Part shown: positions 22,863-35,159 of the stretch, piece after piece
Layout of the letters: each line of letters opens with the position of its first letter
Position numbering within the stretch: the stretch's first letter is position 1
From: Leptobrachium leishanense
Lineage: Eukaryota; Chordata; Amphibia; Anura; Megophryidae
Length of the DNA: 64,000 nt
Direction of reading: 5' to 3'
NCBI GenBank assembly: GCA_009667805.1
Contig: CM019067.1
Coordinates: forward strand, 243,509,721-243,573,720
Made by a program: the position numbers and the translations under genes
Notes under the pieces: model-generated
The model's database searches: none
Seen by the model: only the letters and a program-made list of their open reading frames with translations
What the model was told of the DNA's origin: nothing

Positions 22863-24334
22863 TCAAAACATTGAGTACACTATTTTTTCATTTAAACCAT
22901 CCGGGTGAATCGTCCACAGATGGTGAATCCAATACGTTTCCTTACGCAACAGCCTTAGGCCACGGTCACCTCCCCTCCGTGGTACTGGAATGTGGTCGAT
23001 TGCCATGAACTTTAGTGAACTCAATGGGTGATTAAGTTCCAGAAATTGACGCGCTACAGGCTTGTCTGATGTACCGTCCCGATACGCTATACGTATATTC
23101 GATCAATGGTTCCTGATGCGCTCACAAAGAGGCGTTATGGTCTTTCCTATATAAGCGAGGCCACACGGACATGTGATTTTATATATCACGTGATCCATCT
23201 TGCACTTTATGTTATAGCGTATTTTGAACACTCTCCCTGAGTGGGGGTGCATAAAGGTTTTTGAGGTGATCATGTGTCCGATTGTAACACACCCCAAGCC
23301 TCTCCTACACCCAGCATTTGTAAATCTGTTGGATACCGGAGTATAGCTACACACAGGGTCCGTGTAGTCCAAATTGTCCTTAAGGTTTTTACCCCTTTTG
23401 TAGCAGAACATCGGTCTATGTTTAAAAATGCTCAGTAATGAAGGGTCATGCTCAAGTATATGCCAATTCCTTTTTACTGTTAGAGTTAGATCATTTGTGG
23501 CAGTATTGAATTGCATGGGAAACCTCAATCTTGTGTCCATCCTAGGTTTCCTCTTCACGGGATGTAGAGCATGTCCAAGCGCAGAATCCAAGACTTTAAC
23601 AGAGTAGCCCTGTTCCCTGAATTTCTTATACATCTCTTGTAGCTGTTGTGTGCGACCCAATTCCTCAGAGTTATTGCGACATACCCTGAGGAACTGCGTA
23701 TAAGGTAGGGACTTCTGTATATGCTCAGGATGAGCGCTTGAGGCGTGCAACAGGGTGTTCCTGTCTGTAGGTTTTGAATATAAAGAGTGTTCCAATTTTC
23801 CATCCTTCGCATAGATTTCAACATCCAGGAACTGTATCTTTGTTTCACTTGCTTTTAAAGTGACTTCCACCAGAGACCCCAGCCCGTTGATGTATGTTTC
23901 CACATTTCTTGCCTCCTCTAATGATCCATGCCATAAGATGAACACGTCGTCTATGGACCGTATATATTCAATAATATTCAATGCAAATTTAGGCAAAATG
24001 AATTCCTTTTCAAATTTGTACATGTAGGCATTCGCGTACATCGGCGCCATCGCCGCCCCCATTGATGTTCCCGTCTTCTGTAAATACCAGTTGTTTTCGA
24101 ATCTGAAATAATTATTCTGGAGTGCCATCAGTAGTAATTCCAGGATGAATTCTATGCATGGGCCATCTTACTTATCAGACCCAGATAATAACTCCCTCAT
24201 GGCATCTATCCCTGTCTCGTGAGGTATGTGTAAAGACTTTTTACATCCATTGTTATTAACACCGTGTTGGTTAAATCTGTCCTTATAGATGTTATTCTCT
24301 GAAAGAACATTGGTGTGTCTTTTACACAGATGGG
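22863..24334 (-). pseudogene. PLE reverse transcriptase and GIY-YIG nuclease (copy 2), broken
   Basis: The longest open part (24128-23103, 341 residues) shows GTSMGAAMAPMYAN, a SIDDVFI catalytic block, FLDVEIY, SKPTDRNT, a Cys-bearing linker (GCRRGLGC) and the nuclease core YKITCPCGLAYIGKT followed by CERIRNH. It ends at TGA 23103-23105, but the same frame goes on with nuclease sequence (SDKPVARQFLEL, RRGGDRG) to a natural-looking stop at 22863-22865; where the related copy has Arg, CGA to TGA by CpG decay is likely. Upstream, MDVKSLYT is readable, separated from 24128 by one frame change and one TAA. N-terminal RT is missing. Confidence 0.9.
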
Positions 24335-24335
24335 G

Positions 24336-24508
24336 ATATATATATATATATATATATAAATATATATGTGTGTGTTTATTATTGCAGAAGCCATCTGCAG
24401 ATCACAGCAATTCAAAGAACTGTATCCCAGAGTCCCTGTGCTGCATTCCCCATATGCAGCAAGGAACTCTGGGTAGGATATGCAAATGACCTCTGTCTCA
24501 CTTATATA
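24336..24508. repeat. (TA)n tract and short unidentified segment
   Basis: TA/TG simple repeat (24336-24374) and then sequence with an inverted pair, CCCAGAGTCCCTG near 24426 facing AAGGAACTCTGGG near 24463. No gene. Confidence 0.6.
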
Positions 24509-24716
24509 TATATACCATTCCGATAACCCGCTACCAGGAGACTTCACTCATAACTAGAGAAAATAATTTTTATATCAAATCGACGTTTCAGTCCACACAG
24601 GGACTTTTATCATCTTGATAAAAGTCCTGCGTGGACTGAAACGTTGATCTGAAATAAAAATTTCTTTCTCTAGTTATGAGTGAAGTATCCTTGTAGCGGG
24701 CTAGCGGGATGGTATA
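24509..24716. repeat. ~208-bp palindrome made of two facing PLE-type ends
   Basis: Arms ACCATTCCGATAACCCGCTA...CTAGAGAAA and TTTCTCTAG...TAGCGGGATGGTA pair over about 100 bp each with modest mismatches; the centre is near 24612 (TTTTATCATC/TTGATAAAA). Each arm has GGACTGAAACG preceded by AGTCC, i.e. a hammerhead-like half. Flanked by (TA)n on both sides. Looks like two inverted terminal units of a third PLE family. Confidence 0.85.
24612..24648 (+). ncRNA. Degenerate hammerhead-like motif in palindrome arm
   Basis: ATC, core TTGATAA (two essential positions differ from CTGANGA), A, helix II AGTCC/GGACT perfect, GAAA, ACGT, T, GAT pairing with ATC. The mirror arm on the minus strand (about 24575-24610) has the same stem with GAAACGTCG. 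Probably inactive now. Confidence 0.45.
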
Positions 24717-26208
24717 TTGTGGCAACCAGTTCCCAGCACAGGAGCAAACGTTTTTGTAGAGAACTTTGATGAATATATATATATATATATATGTGTTTGT
24801 ATGTATGTGTTGTATGTATGTGTTCTTTCTTACAGACCGGGTTGTTTACCAGGTTGTCACTCTGCTATATATGCCTCTTGTAATTGTCATACATTTAGTT
24901 ATCATCTTACTATTTTTTTTTAATATTACCATTAAAAGTTAAGTTTTATCCTTACACCATACCGTCTTATTACTTTCCTGTCCCACTGTTTGACTATGGT
25001 TATTTTGGAATCTGTTGGTGCTGTATAAGTACTTGTAACTATAACTGTAACTGGGGGGAATTTTTGTAAACCATTTGCAGTTTTTCTAACAGATTGGTAA
25101 TAGTTTAAAAATGCTTATCCAAAGAAATTAAATAGAGGCCTAAGTCCTTGATTTAATTCCTAGATAAGCATTATTCGAAAGATTACAGTCAGAAAAATAT
25201 CTAACGATGCATCTACAAAAGTCACCATTAAAATTTATGGGAATTAATGTAGATAAATAATTTGAAATTTTTCTAACACATAAGTAATTATTGGAAAATA
25301 CTTATCCAAAGGAATTAAATTGACACCTAAATGTTTTACTTTTGAAATACACCTTCCCCCACAGAATGACAAAATTTGTCCCTAGAGCACTTGGTAAAGT
25401 GATGATTGTTGCTTTATATTGAGTGTACGTCTTATTTGGGGCCTCTATGTATCTTGTACCAGAACAGGTGTCTTTTGAATTAGTGGGATCTCAGATGGAT
25501 TGGCATCACAATGCTTTTCATCATGTAACATATTCCTTTTAGGACATATCTGCAATTAATTCAATTTTGTAATACATTTAAGCCACTTTCCTATTTTCCA
25601 CGAGGGTCAGTTTTCATGGTCTGTAAGACACCTCGAAGAAACAAATGATCACTTGATGGTAAGCTTTGTAAATCAGAGCTTCATCTACTGGTTTAGCTGA
25701 TTCAGAAGTCGAGATATAAATATATCTGAGTATATCTTTTCTTTATTCACTTCTGAAGGTTTCCCTTTTTGTTTTCTTTCTTTGAAAATAGAACAGTGTC
25801 CTTTGCCAGTTGTATTTGGACACCTTACCAGAGCGCCAGAAAAAAAAATATGGTAGACAAAGGCTTATTGTGATAGGATAAATGGTTTCCTCTTAGCCTG
25901 GCATATGCAATTTTGTCTGAGATCATTGCATTGGTAAAATCTCTGCCAGTTAACAAATATAAGAACAAATTTAAGACACTCTGCAAAGGTCAAGCTACTT
26001 CTGCGTGCACATTTAGTGAAAGGAGAGCCAGGCAAATTGCCATGGTGAAATTAAGAAGTAGTACAAGAAGTTTGGGATTAGAACGGTCTATTTTTCCATT
26101 TTGTCTCAGGAAAAGAGGTTTAGCTATTTATTATTTTTCAGATCTTATTTATAAAACATTGTGTTCTATTCTTAAATGTAATAACAATTAATTCTAAGTT
26201 TTATGGTG
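24717..26208. other. No gene recognised
   Basis: A (TA)n/(TGTATG)n tract at 24772-24830, then AT-rich sequence. An imperfect repeat pair (TTTCTAACAGATTGGTAATAG near 25084 and TTTCTAACACATAAGTAATT near 25269) is visible. The 92-residue frame at 25913-26191 has no recognisable domain. Confidence 0.45.
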
Positions 26209-27011
26209 TTAACCCCTTCACTACCAAGTGATTTTTGTCGGAAAAAAATAACTTATCATTTATTTGATGCAACAGTTAGATATAGAGTGAAATAGAAAAC
26301 TTGCACAAAGATTGTTGTTCTGAGACAGATAAATATTGTAAGTCTGCTCATTTTTAATTTTTCATGTACTTGTTTATCCTTTACAGATATATTACTGGAA
26401 TGAAAGATTCTAAGCTCATGATGGTGTCCCTTATCTTACATAATGTCACTTGGGTCTGCATATCAGCATACAGGCAGAAATGGCCTGTGTGTCAGATACT
26501 GTAACTGTGATAAAGATACATAATAAAAATGGTGAGATCTCCTGCTTATGGCGATTTGTAGTGATCATAATGAGATTATTAGCAATGCAGCTTCCAAAAA
26601 AAATACCAATAGAATATAAAAATAATATCTGTATGTGGCATAATGCCTGTATATCGAAAGTACAGTAACACCATATGTCTGTACTTTACAGGGATTTTCA
26701 GTCGTTATAACCCTCTGAATCTTATCCCTGTATAGTATTGAGTGACCCCAGAGCTCTCTCTATTTTCTGCTCTCTGCCTGACTGTTGTACTACAATAATA
26801 ATGTGTTTGAGTTGACTTTGGGACTGCTATTTACAGCTTGTTTTATCCATCTGCAGGGTGACTGGAAAGAGATAAAACAGTTGATTTTGTATCTCCACAG
26901 GGGGGACATTAATCCTGCTTTAAAAAGGGGGTTTTGATATGCTAATGATTGCTTATCAAGGTATTACAGTGCACAATCTATTAAACTTGATTTTGAGTGT
27001 GAAGGGGTTAA
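26209..27011. mobile_element. TTAA-flanked MITE, TTAACCCCTTCACTACC family, copy 1
   Basis: Ends TTAACCCCTTCACTACCAAG and inverted TTGAGTGTGAAGGGGTTAA. Interior shared with 28143-28988: TTCTGAGACAG, TTTTTCATGTACTTGTTTATCC, GCGATTTGTAGTGATCATAA, TGATAAAGATACATAATAAA and CCACAGGGG. TTAA duplication with CCC-initial ends fits piggyBac-type MITEs, but TTAA is shared with Kolobok, so the superfamily is open. No transposase. Confidence 0.85.
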
Positions 27012-28142
27012 ATAAACTCTAACAAAATTGCTTGCTGGTTGCTCAAGCATGATCTGGGGAAGCGCTTTGGAGGAAAAAAGGAACAGCTTTTAAATCTTAT
27101 TTTTGTGAACCTAATCAGGTTATTGTTGTAATACAACAGACTGACAAAACAGCAGTATATACAGTATTTCTGCAATTTGGTTTTCAAAGAATCATTTTCC
27201 AAATATGCAACACTATTATCACACAGTATTTTTGTATCTTTGCAGCATATTACTTACATGCGGTTTTACATGGTTAAAAAGCAGCTTTGAAAACCTATTG
27301 CAAAGATCAGTTACAGAACAATTGCTTTTGACAATGGTATAGTCAGGGCATTACACCGACATTATGTCCCACCCCAGGCGTTTTACGTGAATCCACTTTA
27401 TGAATTACCTGTTATTCTTGGTAACTAATCAAATTTGAGGGAAATTGGGTACATTAAAGTATATTCAAGGTAAGAGCTAAAATATGAGAAGAGGGAAAAA
27501 AAATAAAACATTTATGCATTTTAATTTTTCGTATGCCAAGAGACGGCCTCTGGAAAATTCATTATATGATTTGCTCTACCAGATTTCTCACTTATACACT
27601 CATTGTGTTCTTTTTAATTCGACAGACAGTTTTTCATTTAAACTATTTCCATCTACATGGTTGGGTTATGATTAAACCCAAGGTCTGCAACAATAGCGTG
27701 ATAGGTTAACTGTTCGATCAAATTAAAGGAACATACAATTTTGGCCTTAATACACTTTTGAATGTGGACACAAACGCAACTAAAACACTTAATCAAAATA
27801 CTTTCAGAACACTGAGTTACAAACTAAAAAACTAGAAATAGAAATTATAATAAAAAAATTGCAATCTTGAGTTATATTTGCTATTTCCTACTTTGGAAAA
27901 GAAAATAGTATGTATAACTGTAATTTCATTTAAAAAGACGTAGAAGCTGGATGTTCCTTCTGAACAATAGTAGTTCTTCTCAAATGTACTATTTATGTGG
28001 TAACTTAGCTTGACTTCAAAATTTTTGTAATAAAGGACACTTCTTAGCTAGAATGCTAACTGCAATTAAAAAGTATGGAAAACAATTTTTGTTGAAATCT
28101 CAGAAATTACCTATTTAAACATTAATCATTTTACAGTGAGTT
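27012..28142. other. AT-rich, no gene recognised
   Basis: Short frames without domain features; possibly unique sequence between two MITE copies. Confidence 0.4.
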
Positions 28143-28988
28143 TTAACCCCTTCACTACCAAGCTATTTTTGTTGAAAGAAATGTTATCATAACATTTATT
28201 TGAAACATGGGATGTGAAGATAACAATTAAATATAGGGTAAAATAAAAGTTTCGTACAGAAACTGTTATTCTGAGACAGTTAAAAAATGTAAATAATGTT
28301 AATTTGCTCATTTTGAATTTTTCATGTATTTGTTTGTCCTTTACAGAAATAGTGTTGAAATGTAAAATTCTAAACTCTAGATGGTGTCCTTTATCTTACA
28401 CAATTTCAAATGGGATCTGCAATATAAAAGCAGAAAAGACCTTTGTGTTCAATACAGTAATTGTGCTAAAGATAAATAATAAAAATGGTCAGGTCTCCTG
28501 CTTAAGGGAGTTTGTAGTGATCATAATGAGATTATTAGCAATGCAGCTTCCAAAACATACCAATAGAACATAAAAATTATATGTGTATGTGGTATAATGC
28601 CTGTATATGGAAATTACATTAACACCTTATATCTGTATTGTCTAGGAATTTTCACTCATTATACCCCCCTGAATCTTATCCGTGTACAGCACTGAGTGAC
28701 CCCAGATCTCTCCCTGTATTCTGCCCTCTCCTTGGCAGCTGCAATGCAGCAGTAATCTATTTGAACCTTTTGTTACAGTGAGGATTGAGGTTGCTATTTG
28801 CTGCTGGTTTTATGTCTCTCCATGGTTCTTGGAGAGACATAAAACAAATAATTTTATTTCTCCACAGGGGGCACACTAATCCTGCTTTAAAAAGGCCTGA
28901 AAATAGTCTTTTGATATGCTATTTAGTGCTTTTCAATGCATTACAATGCACAATCGAGCTAACTCGATTTTGGGTGTGAAGGTATTAA
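28143..28988. mobile_element. TTAA-flanked MITE, TTAACCCCTTCACTACC family, copy 2
   Basis: Same orientation and module order as 26209-27011; right end degraded (GGTGTGAAGGTATTAA). About 845 bp. Both copies contain a lookalike splice-acceptor stretch (CCTTTACAG) before an 80-90-residue frame, but the frame does not extend between copies and is not an exon. Confidence 0.85.
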
Positions 28989-30261
28989 CTGTGTGAGTTT
29001 TATGAGAATTTCATTGCTGTCTGGAAGATTTTGTTGTAAGATTGAAGTTACTGCTTTACAGTTAGTTCCTCAAACGAGCCCCTTTCTACATGAAGTCCAA
29101 AAAATCAACTCTCTGATTTTTTCACTTCACTTCCCCTAACAGAGAAAGGTGTTCTTGGGGAAGTGCAATGCGTGAAGGCTAACGTAACTTGCATAACATA
29201 ATAATATACGTAGGTGACGGGTAGGTGACATTTTGTGCACCAAAACTGGATCGGTGTCAACAAAGCCAGATTAACTGCATATGGAGAAATAATCTGCCGA
29301 CAACCAATCAAGTACAATGCATTAATTTGTCATTAATGAAATCACTGTATAAACATAGCATGTGTCAGTGCTTTAGAGGAAGGTCTTATTTGATCATAGA
29401 GTGGAATAACACCATATCACCTTAACCCCTTCACTATCACATGATCGAGTATACCCGATCTTCAAAAGTTCGTGCAGGAGCCCAATATTGAATAAACTCC
29501 ATCTGGTCGTGTTCTGCAACGGAATTTTGTTTATTGCAAATTAAATTCATTTACAAATGGGCTCCAGAAGGTACCCCCAAATTTTCAGCACCTCGAACAT
29601 GTATGACAATGTGCTGAAACAGTTTGAAAAATTTGAAGTGTCATCTTTCTTACATGGAAACACAGAGTTCCAGCTGTATTTTTTTATGATTGTTGTAACA
29701 CTTTTTGACCAGTAGGGGTAGTCCTCTGCCTGTCAAATACTGTTTCTAAAATGTATGTATATGAAAGGTACATTGATTTTTATGCTACAAAGACTAATTA
29801 TAGTACAGTTGTTCTTATATGTTTAAAAATGCAGAGTAATTTAAAAAAATATTAGTAATTTAATATTAAAATGTAAATTATTCTAAAATCTGGAAAAATA
29901 GATAATACGGTTGTTGTGATTTTGTTTTATATTACTTTAAATGAATTTTGTTCAGTTAGATTAGCTTAGTGGCTTTATCTAGATGTAAAATAATACTTTT
30001 AAATGAATTGATTTTGTTTTAGGATTTAGGCAAGGATTAGAAAGTTATTGGGGAGTTACAGGCAACCAAGCAGCACATCTCATCCACTCTCACCCACTTC
30101 TAACTATCCCTAATCACACATACCAGGAGAGATGCAAATAAGTGTGCTGCTACATTTTTACCCCACTGGCCATGAGTGTGTATCTACAGCTCTAGATTTT
30201 GTGAGGCAGATACATATATACCCGGACGTCAGACCCCATATACATGTATACGCACCAGTCC
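28989..30261. other. No gene; includes one TTAACCCCTTCACTATC end
   Basis: At 29422 a single terminus TTAACCCCTTCACTATCACA marks a partial relative of the preceding MITEs. The remainder is AT-rich with no recognisable product. Confidence 0.5.
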
Positions 30262-30275
30262 TCCTACACACTTAC

Positions 30276-30928
30276 GGAACGGTATCTGTAAAATAAATTA
30301 CACAACCATGGTGCAGATAGCAGATAAAGGTAATAGCAATAAAAGCCCCGCTAGAATCACACTCACAAGATGTGAATACAAAGTAAGCACATAGCAAATC
30401 CTTTGTTACCCCTCCTGGTCGGAATGGAAGTTGTACATCTCCTAGGAAAAGATTTTCCCTGCTGAAGTCTCTGCTTTTATAGAGACGAAACGCGTTGGAA
30501 TGTGCTCCAACTTCATTTTATGATGATTTAATACATTTTTTACAATTCATAGAAGCTCTTGCTTGAATTTCTAAGGAATAGCTATTCCAGCCCTGGAATT
30601 TCCTGGTGGTGATTATTTTGGAAGGAGGTCATGGTGATATCCCTTGCTGACAGACCCTAGGAGATGTACACCTTCCATTGCGACCAGGAGGGGTAACAAA
30701 GGATTTGCTATGTGCTTACTTTGTATTCACATCTTGTTAGTGTGATTCTAGCGGGGCTTTTATTGCTATTACCTTTATCTGCTATCTGAACCATGGTTGT
30801 GTAATTTATTTTACAGATACCGTTCCGTTTTGACCCTTTATCCTTCTAGCACTAGGGGGACAGTGCTTTGCAGGATGCAGATATATATTATTTTATTATT
30901 ATTGATACGGGGGTGGTCATGTTTTCTC
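30276..30928. mobile_element. Fold-back insertion with 14-bp target duplication and hammerhead-like core
   Basis: TCCTACACACTTAC occurs exactly at 30262-30275 and 30929-30942, framing a 653-bp insertion. Its first 172 bp (30275-30446) are repeated inverted at 30656-30827 with few mismatches (CGGAACGGTATCTG / CAGATACCGTTCCG; TGTACATCTCCTAGG / CCTAGGAGATGTACA). The 209-bp centre starts with a hammerhead-like motif; the 3' tail is AT-rich (TATATATTATTTTATTATTA). Variable-length duplications point to retrotransposition, not cut-and-paste. I cannot name the family. Confidence 0.85.
30455..30500 (+). ncRNA. Hammerhead-like motif in fold-back element
   Basis: TTCC, core CTGCTGA (consensus CTGANGA, one essential A changed to C), A, helix II GTCTC/GAGAC, GAAA, self-complementary ACGCGT, T, GGAA pairing with TTCC. 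Full three-helix layout with one core mismatch. Confidence 0.5.
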
Positions 30929-30955
30929 TCCTACACACTTACATATGTTTTTTTT

Positions 30956-31078
30956 GCAGTAGAGTAATATATTTAGGGTTAACTGGGGAATTATATTTTT
31001 TCACATGAGAAAAGAACATGTTTTGAGCCAAAAATACAATTCCCAAATCAACCCTAAATCTATTACTCCACTGCCAAA
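30956..31078. repeat. Inverted repeat, ~50-bp arms
   Basis: TTTTTGCAGTAGAGTAATAT...TTTAGGGTTAACTGGG faces CCCAAATCAACCCTAAATC...TACTCCACTGCCAAAAA; ends of a small palindromic MITE. The region 31080-31640 that follows is mixed GC sequence with no gene recognised. Confidence 0.75.
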
Positions 31079-31651
31079 AAGAAAGAAGGTCATCGTAGCC
31101 TGGAGGATATAAATATACCGGCGGGCAGTGGCGGCATACTTGCAGTTGCAGATTCCAACAGTTGCAAGCCAAGACCTGAATGACACTATGCTTGCAGCTG
31201 CTGTCACTCTATGAGCAGAAGCAGAGTGAGGGATCATTGACGACGCGTGGTGTCGCGTGTGTGCTGGGAGGCAGGTTGTGGCCAGTTTAAGCATGAGCGG
31301 CAGACGTCCGGCATGCCTTTTCAGACGTCATCAGAGGGGCTGCCTGCCATCTTAGATTCTCTGGCCGACGGCTGGGCCTAAAAAACAAGGCCAACGCCGG
31401 CCCGCCGGAGTATGCAGGCAGTGTAAAATTTATCATGCTGCTGCCTGCGTGTGGTGGATCATGTAAATTAAGCAGCCGTAAAACCCTGTAGGTTCGAGGC
31501 CTTAAGCGGACGCCTAATTTGCCTAATTAAAGAGCCACCACTGCTTGGGAATGTTTCTTTGGAGCTCTCTCTCAAATAATCTCTCACCTGCTGTCATTGT
31601 TACCCCTTTGGGGACCACGGATTTACTATGTACGTTTTAGGAAAAAATCCC

Positions 31652-32396
31652 TTAACGACCAGTGATGTATGTAGTATGTCCAATGGCAAATCGAGTGCTG
31701 TAAGTGTTCAGTATCACTTCAAGCCACTCGATTGGCTATTGCAGGGATGCAAGGCATCCTGAAATAGTTCTCTTCACTGCTGGGGCCATTTGTGTATGCT
31801 CCCTGGAGTGATCAATTTCCTGTTTAACTGGTAAGGCGCCTGGCAGTGAAATAGAGCACTGGAAGTGATCGGCATTGCTTCCAACTGCTCTAATGTTATT
31901 GCAGGGATGCCTCAACATTAAGGCATCCTGCAAATAGAATATTAACTGCCGGACCACTCAGTGATCGCTCCCCCGAGTGATCATTCCGGTAGCGCCAGCA
32001 GATGTACTGAGTGCCTCGAGGGGTTGAGACATTCAGTAAAAAAAATTATCACATGGTGTGCTGAGTTATTTGAGAGGTCGAGGCACTCAGCTGAATTATT
32101 TAACCCCTAGCTGCCCAGGGATTTCCTATGGGAATCCCTATGGAGGCAATATTGGGATCCTTTGGTCCCCGTATCTCCAGATCGGTGGCAGCTAGAGGGT
32201 CATGTTTGATATCATTGTAAAGACCAGAGCATGTGTGTAATAATAATAATAATAAATAAAATAATAATAAAATAAAAACGTGTTTTTCGTCATATAATAA
32301 AACAGGACTTCAAATCACGCTTAAACATGATGAGCACAAAACAGTCAAAATGAGCTCTACACACAGAGGTGAAATGGCTCAGCATGTAGGGGTTAA
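31652..32396. mobile_element. TTAA-flanked MITE relative
   Basis: Starts TTAACGACCAGTGATGTATG and ends GAAATGGCTCAGCATGTAGG before GGTTAA, the conserved end of the TTAACCCCTTCACTGCTGAGC module. Contains the hairpin module (TTTGATATCATTGTAAAGAC, 32205) followed by AATAAT/AATAAA simple repeat (32241-32280). Internal copies of a CAGGGATGC..CATCCTG pair. No coding capacity. Confidence 0.65.
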
Positions 32397-32727
32397 AAAG
32401 CAAAAACCATTATGGTTTTAAACCAGCAGCTTGCATCGTAACACGTCGCTACGTTTCGGGAATCGGGATGTTAGCGGCAGCCTTAAGCACTGCCGCGAGC
32501 ATCCCCTCCATCGAGTCCATAGGACTCCCTTGAGGCTTCCGCTGCCGGTCACAGGACCTGCAGGATCTCACCTCGCGAGATCAGGCAGGTCAGCATAGTG
32601 ATTTGCAGAGGGAGACTGGGAGACATTTCCCCCCAGTCTCTTACTGCTACCGGTGGCAAGAAGAGGCGGATGGAGCCGCCGTTCTCGCCGGGGGATGGTA
32701 GGTGAGTATGTGATTTTTTTTTGGTGG
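32397..32727. other. GC-richer segment without recognisable gene
   Basis: Carries GCCGCTAACATCC-like and CTGCAGGATCTCACCTCGCGAG sequence in short runs; no frame of note. Confidence 0.4.
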
Positions 32728-33195
32728 AGGGTTTCAGCTGGTGCTGACAGACTCCGCAGAAGCGGAATCAGTTAGCACCAGGTCCTAGCTGTGGTTAACG
32801 TTCGGTTAACTTTCGAGTTAACCACAACTTGATGTAATTAGCCTTAGGACTTTGTAATCCTATCCTAACACTAATTAACACTTTGCGCTCCCCATGTTAA
32901 GCATAGGGAGCGCAAAGTACAGTAAATTCGCGCTGAAAAGCAGAGTATCAGAATTTTTTGTGGTAGTTTTAGCTGGTGTTACCTGATTCTGCAAGAGTGG
33001 AATCAGTTAGCACCAGCTTCTAGCAGTAGCTAAATTTTAGATTTGCGCATCGGTGGAGTAAATAGCGTTAGGACTTTGTAAAATCTTACTTATCCTAACA
33101 CTAATTTCTGATTGCGCTCCCTATGTTAAGTATAAGCTGCCCAAAGTACAGTAAACTCGTGCAAGCTAGCGCAATGACCGATGCGCAAATTGATT
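32728..33195 (+). repeat. Two tandem ~230-bp units
   Basis: GGAATCAGTTAGCACCAG, CCTAACACTAATT and CAAAGTACAGTAAA recur with 227-234-bp spacing. The GCGCTCC..ATGTTAAG..GGGAGCGC hairpin of unit 1 (32884-32916) is partly lost in unit 2. Similar words occur in the MITE at 16.8-16.9 kb, so this is likely a tandemly arranged MITE. Confidence 0.8.
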
Positions 33196-35159
33196 TCTCA
33201 CTGGTGTAGCGTTAGAAAGGTAATATGCTTACTCACCCAATTGCTCCAGTTACTAGGGAGCTTAGGGTTTAGTTATTATAAAATAATGCAAAAATTAAGT
33301 TGTCTCTGTCTCATGACATTTGGTAGATTAGAGCAGTGTATAACACTCTTAAATGATGGTTTGTACACTGGTGCTACTCTAAGTTTAGTCTGAAAGCATT
33401 ATTCTGTCACTACAAATGTCACAATTTTTCACAATTAGCAACATTATTGTGTATATATTTTACGTGTGAAAAGCTGTCAACATGTTCTTTGACCTAGTTT
33501 GATGAAAAAGTCTTTATCCCATATGTGATACTCCAGTCTTTATACAACTACAAATGGTGAGCCTTAGTGCAGGTATTTTGAATTGAAAGGCTGCTATGTG
33601 TCTGCAAATGAGACATGTGCCACATTAATCAATCTGTCAGAATTTTACATTCTAAAACTAAAACAGGCATGTTTCAGATTAGACCCTTTAACCTCTACTA
33701 TGGTGTATATGCAGGTAATACTGTATTCATTTGATGCGTTTGAACAAAAACTGATGTTACTGCAATAGCACACAATCGTTTTTTAGAGAATCAGAGATAA
33801 ATGTCAATGTGTACATGAAATTTCTTTCAGACTCTGAGAGAAAGCTGGAAAACCTTTGCTGACTCTCAATACAGCTGCTAGTCACTAATACAGCCTGTTG
33901 AGGGATTTTTGTTCAAGAATTAGCTGCCCAGCAGAGTAATCCCTTTGGCAATCTGTAGGTTAGTCCCCATGATTACTGACAGTTTCTGACATTTTTTTCT
34001 TGAGGTATTCAGTTTATTTACACACTAGGTTGATTACCTTCTATCATACTAAACGCATTCCTTTAACACAATAAGGTCTCCATGGTTTCACAGTCCAACC
34101 ACAGAATGGCTGATCAAAAGCGGAGGTGGGTGAGAAAAATTCTTTAACCTTCAGTTCTATATTTAGACAAGCAGAAATAAAATTTTTGGCAATTTTTGCA
34201 CCTGATGTAACACAACAAATATATATTTTTTAATTGATATTTTGTGTTGCTTCATTATTGTGGTTCATTTGGTATATTCCTCTTTGGTCATCTATATGCT
34301 TAATTGGTTACGTTTCCTCTACAATAAAAATGTCATTGACAATAGTTTTTAAAAAAAATGATAAATATTTTTGAAATAATATAATGTCTTTTGCAGACGT
34401 TATATCTTCATTGACAGTAATGTTCGTTGAATAGTTTTTTAACGTTATGTATAAAGCAAACAATAAAGTAGACCTAAAAAGCAAACAATTATGCAGATCA
34501 TAAAATATCCAGGAAATTTCAGTAGATAAATAACCACTCACAAACATGGACACTATCAGCACTTTAAGTTGATCATTTTCTTGTGTTCAGGAGAGAACAT
34601 ATAAAAAATGAATCCATACTGACAAGCCCATAAAGGGTAGTGCATAAAATTATATTGATTGCACTTAAGTTTTGGATTTAAAGTCCTTTATATTAGAATT
34701 TCCTTAAGCTTCATATCACTGTTCTCTTCACTTCTTTTAGTAGAATGTTGAACGTGGAAAAATACAAACAATTTATAGGTTCTAGTACACATCATTTGCT
34801 GATTTATAATACATAGTAACACTATTGCATCTTCTTGTATCTAGTTGATGAAGTTCTGGCTTACAAAGGTCAACCTTATTTTGCTCCAGTCCATTATGGA
34901 TGAGTTCCACAGACTTTAGTCATGTGTTTGAAACTTTAGAATAGTAATACTCATAACACATGTACCAAAGTTGTCTTTCACTAATGCAATTTGTCAAACG
35001 CATTACTTAGGTAAAACGCATTGAGGGTGAAACCCATGCTTAACAGCCAGAGACAGCGATCATCGGCTTTGGCTCTCTGCCGGTGGACGAAAAGAGTTCC
35101 CTGGCCAGCAAAGAGATGTAAGACCATTACGATTTGGCACAGTGGTAATGTGGATTTTT
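33196..35159. other. AT-rich sequence, no gene recognised
   Basis: Nothing beyond short frames; this may be unique genomic DNA (intronic or intergenic). Confidence 0.4.

Noticed and set aside
28304..28573. 89-residue frame conserved with 26450-26668
   Set aside because: Similarity is explained by two copies of one TTAA MITE; start and length differ between copies.
32440..32480. Another GAAACG site (minus strand) as hammerhead
   Set aside because: No CTGANGA core within a plausible distance.
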